From the NCBI RefSeq assembly GCF_011090185.1, contig NZ_JAAFGS010000004.1, positions 62,001 to 126,000 of the forward strand: a stretch of 64,000 nucleotides of DNA, written 5' to 3'. The position numbers and the translations under genes are program-made. Under the pieces are notes generated by a model that saw nothing but the letters and a program-made list of their open reading frames with translations, was not told the origin of the DNA and searched no databases. This DNA is from Saccharibacillus alkalitolerans (GTDB lineage: Bacteria; Bacillota; Bacilli; Paenibacillales; Paenibacillaceae). Shown here one piece after another: positions 53,525 through 61,731 of the stretch; the first letter of the stretch is position 1; each line of letters starts with the position of its first letter.

Positions 53525-53555
53525 TAAAAAAGCTACGGACCATGGCCCATAGCTT
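53525..53555 (-). terminator. Terminator/attenuator between flgL and fliW
   Basis: Minus-strand hairpin AAGCTATGGGCC / GGTCCGTAGCTT-type (two mismatches) followed by TTTTT, only 24 nt before the fliW ATG. It closes the yvyF-to-flgL unit, and fliW-csrA must read through it or start from a promoter upstream of it. Confidence 0.75.
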
Positions 53556-53558
53556 CAG

Positions 53559-53588
53559 ATTATCCCTCTGTTTCTTAAATTTCAACAA
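53559..53588 (-). promoter_or_regulatory. Possible sigma-A promoter for fliW-csrA
   Basis: On the minus strand, TTGTTG (53583-53588), 18 nt, GATAAT (53559-53564). It is upstream of the hairpin, so the hairpin would lie in the leader. The match is weak. Confidence 0.3.
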
Positions 53589-53609
53589 AACAAGCATTAA
53601 ACTTCGAAA

Positions 53610-54515
53610 TTAACGCATAAAGTCGATCAATGAAGTGCTCATGATATTGGCTGAAGATTTGAGCGCAGCTTCGTACACCGTTTGCGCACTTGTCGCTTTG
53701 ATCAACGCTTCCGCTACATCAAGGTCTTCCGTCTTCGACAGCAACGTCGTCGTATTCATTTCTTGATCCAAAAGACGGCTGTTGACCAATTCAACCCGAT
53801 TCGTACGTGCACCCACTTCGGAACGTGAAGAAACCATTTGGTTTGTTCGAGATTCAACGTTGCCCATTTCTGCCGTGATTCCTTCCGAATTTCCGCTCCG
53901 CATAGCCGAAACAACGCGGTCCATTACCGCAAATACGTTATCCTCAACACCACTCATACCGAAAAATTCGTTCCCTGTCGTATTGATCTGGAACTGAATA
54001 TTTTCTCCAATAACGTATTTTACTGCAGTATTATCTGTCTCCACCTGCGAGTAGTCCGTTCCGGCTTCCGTCGGATACGGCATCGTGCCGTATTCCTGAC
54101 CGTTGAAAATGAATTTCCCTCCGAATTTGCTGTTTCCGATATCCACCAGCTGCTTTTTAAGCTGTTCGACTTCATTGGCGGCCGACTGCATGTCGGAATC
54201 AGAGTACGTTCCCGTGCTGCTCTGTACCATAAGTTCCTTAAGCCGCGTCATCACATTTGTCGCACTCCCCATCTGGCTGTCCGTCTCGTCCAGCCAGCTC
54301 TGCGCCGAATCCGTCGCACGCTGGAACTGCTCGTTGCCGGCCAACTGCGAGCGGTAACGAAGCGCATAGGTGACGCCTACGGGATCATCGGAAGGCTTGG
54401 TGATCTTGCGTCCCGTAGAAATCTGATTCTCCAAGTTATCCATGTTGTACAGATTGCGGTTCAGGTTGCCCAGGAGCGTGGAGCTCATCATATTGGATGT
54501 CATCCGGATGGTCAT
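53610..54515 (-). CDS. Flagellar hook-filament junction protein FlgL
   Basis: HAP3, 301 residues. It has a flagellin-like N-terminus (MTIRMTSNMMSSTLLGNLNRNLYNMDNLENQISTG...KPSDDPVG) and C-terminus (KTEDLDVAEALIKATSAQTVYEAALKSSANIMSTSLIDFMR). It is the last gene of yvyF-flgM-flgN-flgK-flgL, 20 nt after flgK. Confidence 0.95.
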   Translation of the reverse strand: MTIRMTSNMMSSTLLGNLNRNLYNMDNLENQISTGRKITKPSDDPVGVTYALRYRSQLAGNEQFQRATDSAQSWLDETDSQMGSATNVMTRLKELMVQSSTGTYSDSDMQSAANEVEQLKKQLVDIGNSKFGGKFIFNGQEYGTMPYPTEAGTDYSQVETDNTAVKYVIGENIQFQINTTGNEFFGMSGVEDNVFAVMDRVVSAMRSGNSEGITAEMGNVESRTNQMVSSRSEVGARTNRVELVNSRLLDQEMNTTTLLSKTEDLDVAEALIKATSAQTVYEAALKSSANIMSTSLIDFMR

Positions 54516-54535
54516 CTTTTTATTCCTCCCCTAAA

Positions 54536-56128
54536 TTAGCGGCCGACCGTACCGGTGCCGTTGATCAGTTTATCGAGCATCTCGTCGAAAGTCGTCATAA
54601 AGCGCGCACTGGCATTATAAGCCTGCTGGAACTTAACCAGGTTGGTCATTTCCTCGTCCATCGATACGCCGCTGACCGATTGTCTCAGCGACTCTACCTG
54701 ATCGGCCAGGTCGGTCGCGTTCTGAGCCTGTCGTGCCGCTTCTTTGGACTGCACGCCGAGTTGGCCCGTAATCGAGCTGAAATAGTCGTCGATCGTCACA
54801 GGCGTGGAAGCCGCGCTGCCGAAATCGAAACGGGTGCTTTTCATGTCGGCCATGATTAAAGCAATTCCGGCATTACCCGTAACCACTTTTTCTCCCGTCG
54901 TTCCCGCGTTCGTGACCCGGAAGGAGGAGGCGATGAGGTTCGGATTGTTCTGAATCTGCGGATTCAGGGTGATGTTGCCCGCCGTAATCGCGCCGCCGCT
55001 GCCGCCGGCCGAGAACAGCTCGACGCCTGCGGAAGGAGTTGCGCCGTCGATCGTGTAACCCATTTTCATCAGACCGTTGATGCCGTTCACTTTTACGTTG
55101 ATCGGCGTGTTCAGTGTTCGGTTGTTGGCCGCATTCGAAAATGTCGTGTTTGTCTGCGTGCCGTCCGCGTTTATGACGGATAAAGTCGTGCCTTCGGGGA
55201 GTACGCTGCCTGCCGGAATCGTAACTTGGAACGCGCCGTTCGCCATCGTATCGGCCAGTGTGTCCAACTGTTTCCGGTAATCGACCACATAATCGTCGCG
55301 CGATACGAACATGCCGTAAAGTTCGCCTTTATTGAGTCCTCCGCCGTCGTAAGCCGCTTTTAAACTTGCTTCCGTGACCGGCGTCACGGTCGTCCCCGCT
55401 ACCGCAACGGTTCCGCCGAGCGTTACCTGGTATCCCGTATCCAGCTTGGTTACGGTCACGTTCGCGATTTTCGACAGCTGATCCACCGCGTAATCGCGCT
55501 GGTCGCTCAAGTCGTTGGCGTTGTTCCCCATATCCTCGACTTTTTTGATGCCGGCGTTCAGGTCGGCGATCGACTTGAGAAGCGAATTGACTTCTGTCGC
55601 TTTCAGGTTGATGTTAGCCGTCAGGTCGGTCGTCATGGCGTCAAGCTGCTTGGATGTCTGATTGAGCGAGTCGGTCATCGCCAACGTCGTTTCCTTGATG
55701 ATTTTCCGGTTCGTGATATCCTGCGGATCCTTGCTGAAGTCGGACCATGCCGACCAGAAATTGTTCATTACGGCGCTAAGACCGGTATTCGAAGGTTCGT
55801 TCACGATCGCCTCGAGCTTGCTGAGCGTCTCCTGACGTACGGTCCAAGAACCGATGCCCGCATTTTCTCCCCGAAACTGATCGTCCAGATAAGAATCGCG
55901 TACCCGCACGATCGCGCTCGCTTCTACCCCGCTGCCGAGCTGGCCCGCATTGACCCAGTTGCGCAGCCCCGGCGTCTCGAAGGCCGGGGTCGCTTTCATG
56001 TTGACGACCTGACGCGAATAACCTGCCGTATTGGCGTTTGCGATGTTATGCCCCGTCGTGCTGAGCGCCGTCGTCTGGGTGAACAGACTCCGCTTGGCCG
56101 TCTCCAGGGAATGGAATGTCGATGTCAT
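54536..56128 (-). CDS. Flagellar hook-associated protein FlgK
   Basis: HAP1, 530 residues, joins hook and filament. N-terminal FHSLETAKRSLFTQTTALSTTGHNIANANTAGYSRQVVNM is the FlgK/flagellar-rod signature, and the C-terminal domain ends VKFQQAYNASARFMTTFDEMLDKLINGTGTVGR. It follows flgN by 20 nt. Confidence 0.96.
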   Translation of the reverse strand: MTSTFHSLETAKRSLFTQTTALSTTGHNIANANTAGYSRQVVNMKATPAFETPGLRNWVNAGQLGSGVEASAIVRVRDSYLDDQFRGENAGIGSWTVRQETLSKLEAIVNEPSNTGLSAVMNNFWSAWSDFSKDPQDITNRKIIKETTLAMTDSLNQTSKQLDAMTTDLTANINLKATEVNSLLKSIADLNAGIKKVEDMGNNANDLSDQRDYAVDQLSKIANVTVTKLDTGYQVTLGGTVAVAGTTVTPVTEASLKAAYDGGGLNKGELYGMFVSRDDYVVDYRKQLDTLADTMANGAFQVTIPAGSVLPEGTTLSVINADGTQTNTTFSNAANNRTLNTPINVKVNGINGLMKMGYTIDGATPSAGVELFSAGGSGGAITAGNITLNPQIQNNPNLIASSFRVTNAGTTGEKVVTGNAGIALIMADMKSTRFDFGSAASTPVTIDDYFSSITGQLGVQSKEAARQAQNATDLADQVESLRQSVSGVSMDEEMTNLVKFQQAYNASARFMTTFDEMLDKLINGTGTVGR

Positions 56129-56148
56129 AGCTTCTCTCCTTTACTCTG

Positions 56149-56649
56149 TTAACCGCGTCGGTCGAACATGCCGGAACGGCTGTAGCCGTAAGCTTGTGCG
56201 GCGGGATGCTGATAAGTGGCTTCCTGCTCGGGTCTGTGCGACATCAGCTCCATCGAAAAATCGATGAACGACAGCGCCTGCTCGATCAGCTGGCGGTTGG
56301 CATCGTTGAGTTGTTTGAGCCGCATAAGCGTATCCGAAAGGCGGGCGTGCACGTCGAGCAGTTCCCTCTTCTCGTCCGGATCGAAAACGAGTCTCGAAAT
56401 CTCGGCGATGGTCAGCTTCAGCCGGGATTTGATGCCGCGCTCCTGCATAAAAGCATACGCCAGTTCGCCGCGCCGCTCGTCTTCCCCCTGGATGCGCTTG
56501 AGCAGCTTCGACTCCCGGTTCATCGTGGAGATAAACGTGTCGATGTCGTTTTTGATGACAGCCGTCTTTTTCTCCTCCGCGACTTCGATCATTTCAAGAT
56601 GGGAACGGTTCAGCTGTTCCAGCTGTCCGATTAACTGCTTGAGTGCCAA
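56149..56649 (-). CDS. FlgN-type flagellar chaperone
   Basis: 166-residue helical protein with the FlgN pattern ALKQLIGQLEQLNRSHLEMIEVAEEKKTAVIKNDIDTFISTMNRESKLLKRI. It is the export chaperone for FlgK and FlgL, encoded just before flgK. The C-terminal ~30 residues are Gln/Tyr-rich and probably disordered. Confidence 0.88.
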   Translation of the reverse strand: MALKQLIGQLEQLNRSHLEMIEVAEEKKTAVIKNDIDTFISTMNRESKLLKRIQGEDERRGELAYAFMQERGIKSRLKLTIAEISRLVFDPDEKRELLDVHARLSDTLMRLKQLNDANRQLIEQALSFIDFSMELMSHRPEQEATYQHPAAQAYGYSRSGMFDRRG

Positions 56650-56756
56650 GATCCTTCACCTTTCTTTCCGAATATTTTAAAAAGAGGACTTCCCCAAAAG
56701 CGCCGGACATACCGGGCTTTTGAAAAAGTCCCCCATTCCGTTACAACCTTTATCGG

Positions 56757-57029
56757 TTATTCCGCAAGAAAAGGTAAGAGTTTTTCGGCAATTTTATTTG
56801 CGTCCACCGAATAAGTGCCTGCGGATACCTGCTGCTTCAGCTCCTGGATACGTGCAGCGCGTTCGCTATCGGCCGGTTTGTTTGCTGCGTGCAGCATCTC
56901 CATCGCCTCCGTGGAAATCGTGACTTCGTCTTTGCGCGCCGTTTTCTTCGTTTCTTCCGTGCGCTGCATTTCGTTCGTGCGTTGGTAAGGGTTAAGGGCT
57001 CCGATTCTCGATGTGTCGTTGATCTTCAT
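56757..57029 (-). CDS. Anti-sigma-D factor FlgM
   Basis: 90-residue protein (MKINDTSRIGALNPYQRTNEMQ...) with the C-terminal sigma-binding helices (RAARIQELKQQVSAGTYSVDANKIAEKLLPFL). It holds sigma-D inactive until the hook is complete. It has its own sigma-D-like promoter, giving feedback. Confidence 0.93.
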   Translation of the reverse strand: MKINDTSRIGALNPYQRTNEMQRTEETKKTARKDEVTISTEAMEMLHAANKPADSERAARIQELKQQVSAGTYSVDANKIAEKLLPFLAE

Positions 57030-57082
57030 AATATAGTCAACCTCCTAAAGGTTTGAGTTTTGTTTTAGCCGTCTAAGTAAAA

Positions 57083-57133
57083 GCACCGATAAGCTTATAA
57101 TAAGTTTATCGGTGCGAATCCAAACAATGTTTA
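57083..57133 (-). promoter_or_regulatory. Sigma-D promoter of flgM, embedded in a palindrome
   Basis: On the minus strand, TAAA (57130-57133), 16 nt, ACCGATAA (57106-57113). The -10 lies in one arm of a 15-bp near-perfect inverted repeat (57083-57097 and 57101-57115, loop TAA) followed on the minus strand by TTTTACTT. The palindrome therefore doubles as a possible yvyF terminator. Confidence 0.65.
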
Positions 57134-57227
57134 GAGCTAAAATGAGAAAAAAATTAAATTGTCAAGCGTAAATTTGGGCTATTTCTGTTTCGATGTTCCT
57201 ATTGCTGGGTAAGGCGGCACGGATTTT

Positions 57228-57623
57228 TTAGTCGTTGCGGAACGCTTTGTAGGCGCCGCTCGAATTTTTCTGCTGCGTTTTGGGCTGTTCTTTCGCCGCC
57301 TCCCGCAGGTCTCCGGCCAGCTTCGAACGGCAGGATTCGCACATATTTCCTTCCCGAATCGAGGTTCCGCACACTTCGCAGCCGTAACCCATATTCGGCG
57401 CGTTCGCGATCGAGATGCGTCCTTCGCGGATAAATGTCGTGATCTGCCGCACGCTGACGCCCGTCTCGTCCGACAGTTCCTGCATATGGGCGCCTTTATT
57501 TTCACGCAAATATTTGACGCAAGCTTCGTATTCGTTTTCGATATCCTTCGCGCAGTTGGCGCAAATTCCTTTAAAGTTCATCACAAAAACCTTACCGCAG
57601 CGCGGGCAGTTGGACAAATTCAT
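57228..57623 (-). CDS. YvyF/TIGR03826-type flagellar operon protein
   Basis: 131 residues with two zinc-ribbon pairs (CPRC...CANC and CEVC...CESC) around a MerR/HTH-like helix (MQELSDETGVSVRQITTFIREGRI). It is conserved between comF and flgM in Bacilli, with a proposed regulatory role. It is the first gene of the late flagellar unit. Confidence 0.92.
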   Translation of the reverse strand: MNLSNCPRCGKVFVMNFKGICANCAKDIENEYEACVKYLRENKGAHMQELSDETGVSVRQITTFIREGRISIANAPNMGYGCEVCGTSIREGNMCESCRSKLAGDLREAAKEQPKTQQKNSSGAYKAFRND

Positions 57624-57677
57624 CTGTAGGTGCCTCCTTGTCTTTCATTGGAAGTAGTATGGAGAAGCTAACCATAT

Positions 57678-57705
57678 ATATCGGATATCCTTCTTATTTC
57701 TGTTA
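57678..57705 (-). promoter_or_regulatory. Putative sigma-D promoter of yvyF
   Basis: On the minus strand, -10 TCCGATAT (57678-57685) and -35 TAAC (57702-57705) at 16-nt spacing, about 50 nt before the ATG. Confidence 0.65.
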
Positions 57706-57759
57706 AATTTCTTTCCGCTTCTCTCATTTTATCGTAATGCGAGGCGATTACAAGCGCTT

Positions 57760-58590
57760 TTAAGAACGTGCCAGTGTCAAACTGTAGACAAGAACGGAGC
57801 ATCCGAGCAGCGATTCGAGCTGCTTCAGCGCCGATGCGCAGATCGCGGCGGTCGTTCCGGTCGTATAAATATCGTCGACAAGTAGGATAGCAATAGGAAA
57901 AGACCCTCTGGGACGTTTTTCAGTTCCTATGAGGTCCCACTTCCGAAAAAACCGGGGGTCTAAATTAGGAAGCAGGCCGAATGCTCCGTCCAGGTTATGC
58001 AGCCTCTCCGCGCGCGTCTTGGAACTCTGCTTTCCGGTATGCACGCGGCGTTCCAGCAGCGCATGCGCGGGGATGTGCAGGCGGCGCGCCATTTGACGGG
58101 CAATCAGCTCGGCCTGATTGAAGCCCCGTTCTTCAAGGCGCTCTTCGCTGACCGGAACCCAGGTTACGAGATCGGCTTTCCACCCCGGAGAGCGATAGCG
58201 GATTTTTCGTTCTGCGGACATCTCCCGTACCAGGTTTCGGTAAGCCTGCTCCAGCATGATCGAAAAAGGTTCGGCGAAAGCTTCCCGTCCGCCGTATTTG
58301 TATTCCGCAATCCATCGGCGCATGGCCGCGTCATAGAGAACCGCGCTGCGGTTCATCTCGAAAGCTCTTTCCCGCGCTTCGGGCCGCAGACAGTCGGGGC
58401 AGCCCTGCGCCCGGCCGCATACGGGACAGCGCGGCCGCGCGATCCACGGCACCCCGGCCGCGCAGCGCTCGCAGATCCCGGGAAGCGAAGCGCCGGCACG
58501 GACAGGCTTCCCGCATGCCAAGCACGGCTCGAAGTTCGGGGCCAGCAGCCTGCGCAGTACGGACAGCGCCCGCTCGGCTCCGCCCCTCAT
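57760..58590 (-). CDS. Competence protein ComFC (phosphoribosyltransferase-like)
   Basis: 276 residues. Four CxxC-type pairs at the N-terminus (CLAC, CERC, CPVC, CPDC) form a zinc domain, followed by a PRTase fold with the PRPP loop ILLVDDIYTTGTT. It is required for DNA uptake with ComFA. The ATG at 58590 overlaps the comFA stop (ATGA); the frame is open to 58668, which is rejected. Confidence 0.93.
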   Translation of the reverse strand: MRGGAERALSVLRRLLAPNFEPCLACGKPVRAGASLPGICERCAAGVPWIARPRCPVCGRAQGCPDCLRPEARERAFEMNRSAVLYDAAMRRWIAEYKYGGREAFAEPFSIMLEQAYRNLVREMSAERKIRYRSPGWKADLVTWVPVSEERLEERGFNQAELIARQMARRLHIPAHALLERRVHTGKQSSKTRAERLHNLDGAFGLLPNLDPRFFRKWDLIGTEKRPRGSFPIAILLVDDIYTTGTTAAICASALKQLESLLGCSVLVYSLTLARS

Positions 58591-60761
58591 CGCCGCTTCT
58601 CCCGATTGTCCCGCTCGGAGGCGGCCTTCTTTTCCGGCTTTCGGAACGGAAGACACCCTTTGCCGCAAACCGCTTCAACGAGACGGCCAACTTGAAGCAG
58701 CCTGCCTCGACCGACCGTCTCCGGCAGCAGAAAAGGCTTTGCCAGCCGGTTCATTCTTCGGATCTGCCGACAGGCTCCGGCTTGAGCCTTCGTATTCTGC
58801 GCGGCGGCAAACACGACCCGTCCTGCGGGATCGTCGGCCGAGCGTCCCGCGCGCCCCGCCATCTGCACAAGCGATGCTTCATCGAACAGGCCGCTGTCCG
58901 CATCCAGCACATACACGTCGCTGCGCGGCACGGTCACTCCCCTTTCCAGGATGGTTGTCGTTACCAGGATGCGCAAATCGGCGGAGCGAAAAGAAAGTAC
59001 CTTGCCGCCTCGCGCCTCATCTTCCGAAGAGGTCGCGCCTACCGGAATCCCCCGAAACGTTCGCCGCAGCAGCACGGCCAGCGCTTCCGCCAGAACGATT
59101 TTCGGGACAAAGATAAAAATCTGCGCCCCGCGTTCGAGCGATGTCCGCCATCTGCGAAGCAGCGGCGCCGGCAGCGACCGACGGCGCAGACATTCGGCGA
59201 GGGAAGGCGCTCGCAGCCGCTCGGGCACGGGCAGCGGATGGCGATGATAGCGCACCGGCACCTTCGCGCAGGCCAGCCGATTCCGGCGGACCAGAGACTG
59301 CAGCTCGGCGGGCGGCGTGGCGGACAAATATACAGTCTTTCCGCCCGAAGCGCGGCAGACTTCCGCGGCGTAGGCAAGCATGGGATCTCCGTGAAAAGGA
59401 AAGGCGTCCAGCTCGTCGATGACGACGAGGTCAAAAGCGCCGGCAAAGCGCAGCAGCTGATGCGTCGTCGCCAGCGTCAGCCCGCTCCGGCGCCAGCGCT
59501 CCTCGCTGCCTCCGTACAAGGCGACGACCGCTTCATCAGGGAAAGCTTTGCGGAGCCGGGGCGCCAGCTCCAGCACGACGTCGCGCCTCGGCGTAGCGAC
59601 CAGCACGCTGCCTCCGCGGCTGCGCACGCTCTCGATCAGCGGAAACAGCATTTCCGTCTTGCCCGCCCCGGTCACGGCCCAGAGCAGAAAGCGGCTGCCC
59701 GGATCGGAAGCGGCATAATGGGCAGTATCCGGCTTGAAGCCGCTTTTTGGACTGCGGGGAACCCCTGCCTGTCCGCCCGAAGCCGCGGCGGTTCCTCGAA
59801 CGCCTCCTTTCTCGGCGGCCGCACCCGCAGGGGAGAGCGGTTCCGTCTCGAGGAACCGGAGCGCATGCTCCGCCGCGGACGCTTGAGCCGCGCTGAGCTT
59901 CCAGCGCGCCAGCCTGGCGCGCAGGCCGGCGTTCGCTTCCCGGACGGCCGGAAGCCCGGACCCGGCCGATTCCCCGAGCGGCCGGCTGCGCGGCCTGCCG
60001 CTTCGCGCCTGCGGCCGCCCCTGCAGCAGCAGCTCGCAGGAGCGGCTGCGTCCGAGCGCGCGGCAGGCTTCGCAGCGCGCGCAGTCCGCCGAGCCGCAGG
60101 AGCCGCAGGGACCTCCGCGGGCTTGGCTGCCGCAGCGCGCGCAGCGGTGACCCCCGCTGTTTTGCCGCCCGGGATTCCGGCTCCCTTCTACCGCGCTGCG
60201 CAGAAAAAGCACGCCTCGCAAGTAAGCCAACTGAACGATCGCCTTCCAGTCCGGCTCCAGCTCGGGCGCCGATTCTTTCAGCATCGAGCACAGTTCTCCG
60301 CTCAGCAGCGATCGCCCTTCCATCAGGGAGGCCAGCCGCTCGGCCTGCCCGGTCAGTCGATTCGGGCATGCCGCTTCTTGCGCCGCAGCAGCGAGGCTTT
60401 CTCCGCCGCTTTCGCCCCGCTGCGGCTTTTGGCCGGCCGGCTGCGTCGATCCTGCCGTGCAGCCTTCTACCCCGCTTCCGATTCCGAGCAGGGAATCCAT
60501 CGTCTGCGGATTTTCTCGGACGAGGACGCTGCCCAGTTCCCGCCGTAGGCGCCGGCCCCATTCCGCGACGCTCCAGTCGGCCGCCTCCTTTCCGAATTGC
60601 GTACCGTTCAAACGGATCGCCCACTGAAGCGGCATCCCGCTTGAGATAAGCACCATCTTCGCTCCCGTTTCGCGCCGCCACAGCCGGTCTACCTCAGCAT
60701 GCAGCGTAAGACACAGCACCATCCCCTCCGTCGTTTCCGCCGCGTACAATGCCGCCTTCAT
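58587..60761 (-). CDS. Competence DNA-uptake helicase ComFA (long form)
   Basis: ATP-driven DEAD-type translocase that pulls single-stranded DNA across the membrane. It has 724 residues against about 460 in B. subtilis. A long N-terminal part (about residues 1-370) contains low-complexity Ala/Gly/Arg stretches and a Cys-rich zinc region (CARCGSQARGGPCGSCGSADCARC). The motor has Walker A AVTGAGKTEML, DEXX box VIDELDAF, SATPPAEL, TTTILERGVT and QMAGRAGRSADDPAG. The sequence is very GC-rich. Confidence 0.93.
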   Translation of the reverse strand: MKAALYAAETTEGMVLCLTLHAEVDRLWRRETGAKMVLISSGMPLQWAIRLNGTQFGKEAADWSVAEWGRRLRRELGSVLVRENPQTMDSLLGIGSGVEGCTAGSTQPAGQKPQRGESGGESLAAAAQEAACPNRLTGQAERLASLMEGRSLLSGELCSMLKESAPELEPDWKAIVQLAYLRGVLFLRSAVEGSRNPGRQNSGGHRCARCGSQARGGPCGSCGSADCARCEACRALGRSRSCELLLQGRPQARSGRPRSRPLGESAGSGLPAVREANAGLRARLARWKLSAAQASAAEHALRFLETEPLSPAGAAAEKGGVRGTAAASGGQAGVPRSPKSGFKPDTAHYAASDPGSRFLLWAVTGAGKTEMLFPLIESVRSRGGSVLVATPRRDVVLELAPRLRKAFPDEAVVALYGGSEERWRRSGLTLATTHQLLRFAGAFDLVVIDELDAFPFHGDPMLAYAAEVCRASGGKTVYLSATPPAELQSLVRRNRLACAKVPVRYHRHPLPVPERLRAPSLAECLRRRSLPAPLLRRWRTSLERGAQIFIFVPKIVLAEALAVLLRRTFRGIPVGATSSEDEARGGKVLSFRSADLRILVTTTILERGVTVPRSDVYVLDADSGLFDEASLVQMAGRAGRSADDPAGRVVFAAAQNTKAQAGACRQIRRMNRLAKPFLLPETVGRGRLLQVGRLVEAVCGKGCLPFRKPEKKAASERDNREKRR

Positions 60762-60799
60762 GCCCCTGCCCCCTCATCCGTTTTTTTTAAAAAAAGCAC

Positions 60800-60846
60800 A
60801 AAAAAAGCACATCCTTTTCGCTCTTGCGAGCGTATAAGGAGTGTGC
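60800..60846 (-). terminator. Terminator of degS-degU
   Basis: Minus-strand hairpin GCACACTCCTTATACGCTC / GAGCGAAAAGGATGTGC with a few mismatches and loop GCAA, followed by seven T. It sits 160 nt past degU. The 60847-61005 spacer has no gene, and no clear comFA promoter or ComK box was identified. Confidence 0.85.
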
Positions 60847-61005
60847 TTCATTCCCGGTTCGGCGATCTTCGATCATCCGAACATTACGTTATTTTCTTCA
60901 CTTACTAACCATTTTCGAGCTTCGTTTTTTTGCAAAAGCCCGATTCCCAAAGTCTGGGAGCCGCTTATCAATTCCCTACTTTCGCTTGTAAAATGAATGT
61001 CGATG

Positions 61006-61731
61006 TTACAGCGTGACCCAGCCCATCTTGATCGCGTTGATAACGGCCTGTGTACGGTCTTCGACTTCCATCTTCTGCAAAATGCTGCTGACATGGTTTT
61101 TGACCGTTTTTTCGCTGATGAAAAGGAACTCGCCGATGGCTTTGTTGCTTTTCCCTTCGGACATCAGGCGCAGAACTTCGGCTTCGCGGCGCGTCAGCGG
61201 ATTGTCTTCGCCGCCGATGAACTTGACGCCCGCTTCCTCGTCTTGAACGCCGTCGAACATGGCGCCGCGCTCGTTGACGAACGTCATGCGCTGAAGCTGC
61301 TGAATCAGTTTGCCCGTCACTTTGGGATGAATATAGGCGTGACCGGCCGCCACGCTGCGGATCGCGTTGATCAGCGACTCCGCTTCCATGTCTTTCAAGA
61401 GATAACCGCTGGCTCCCTTGCGCAGCGTCTCGAAGACATAGCTTTCATCGTCGTGAATCGACAGCATGATGACTTTGATATCCGGAAAAATTTCGCGGAG
61501 TTTCGAAGTCGCTTCCACGCCGTTCTCGTTGGGCATGTTGATGTCCATCAGGATGACGTCGGGTCTGTAGGCGTTGCAGAATTCCAGCACTTGAATGCCG
61601 TCGCTGCACTCCCCAATCACCTCGATATCGTCCTCCATGTTCAAAATCCTTTTCAATCCCTCACGGAACAACTGGTGATCGTCAGCCAAAAGCACTTTAA
61701 TTTTAGGTTGTTCCGAGTTCATGCTCTCCAT
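61006..61731 (-). CDS. Response regulator DegU
   Basis: NarL/FixJ-type regulator of 241 residues. The receiver domain has DD at residues 17-18, phospho-acceptor Asp63 (DVILMDINMPNENG), and Lys at GYLLKDM; the C-terminal LuxR HTH is LTRREAEVLRLMSEGKSNKAIGEFLFISEKTVKNHV. It controls motility, exoenzymes and competence in Bacillus. The ATG at 61731 (AAAGGGG 7 nt upstream) is preferred over 61749; either start overlaps degS. Confidence 0.96.
   Translation of the reverse strand: MESMNSEQPKIKVLLADDHQLFREGLKRILNMEDDIEVIGECSDGIQVLEFCNAYRPDVILMDINMPNENGVEATSKLREIFPDIKVIMLSIHDDESYVFETLRKGASGYLLKDMEAESLINAIRSVAAGHAYIHPKVTGKLIQQLQRMTFVNERGAMFDGVQDEEAGVKFIGGEDNPLTRREAEVLRLMSEGKSNKAIGEFLFISEKTVKNHVSSILQKMEVEDRTQAVINAIKMGWVTL

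Noticed and set aside
60873..61094. 73-codon frame over the 3' end of degU
   Set aside because: Out-of-frame shadow of the degU C-terminus plus spacer; no ribosome site.
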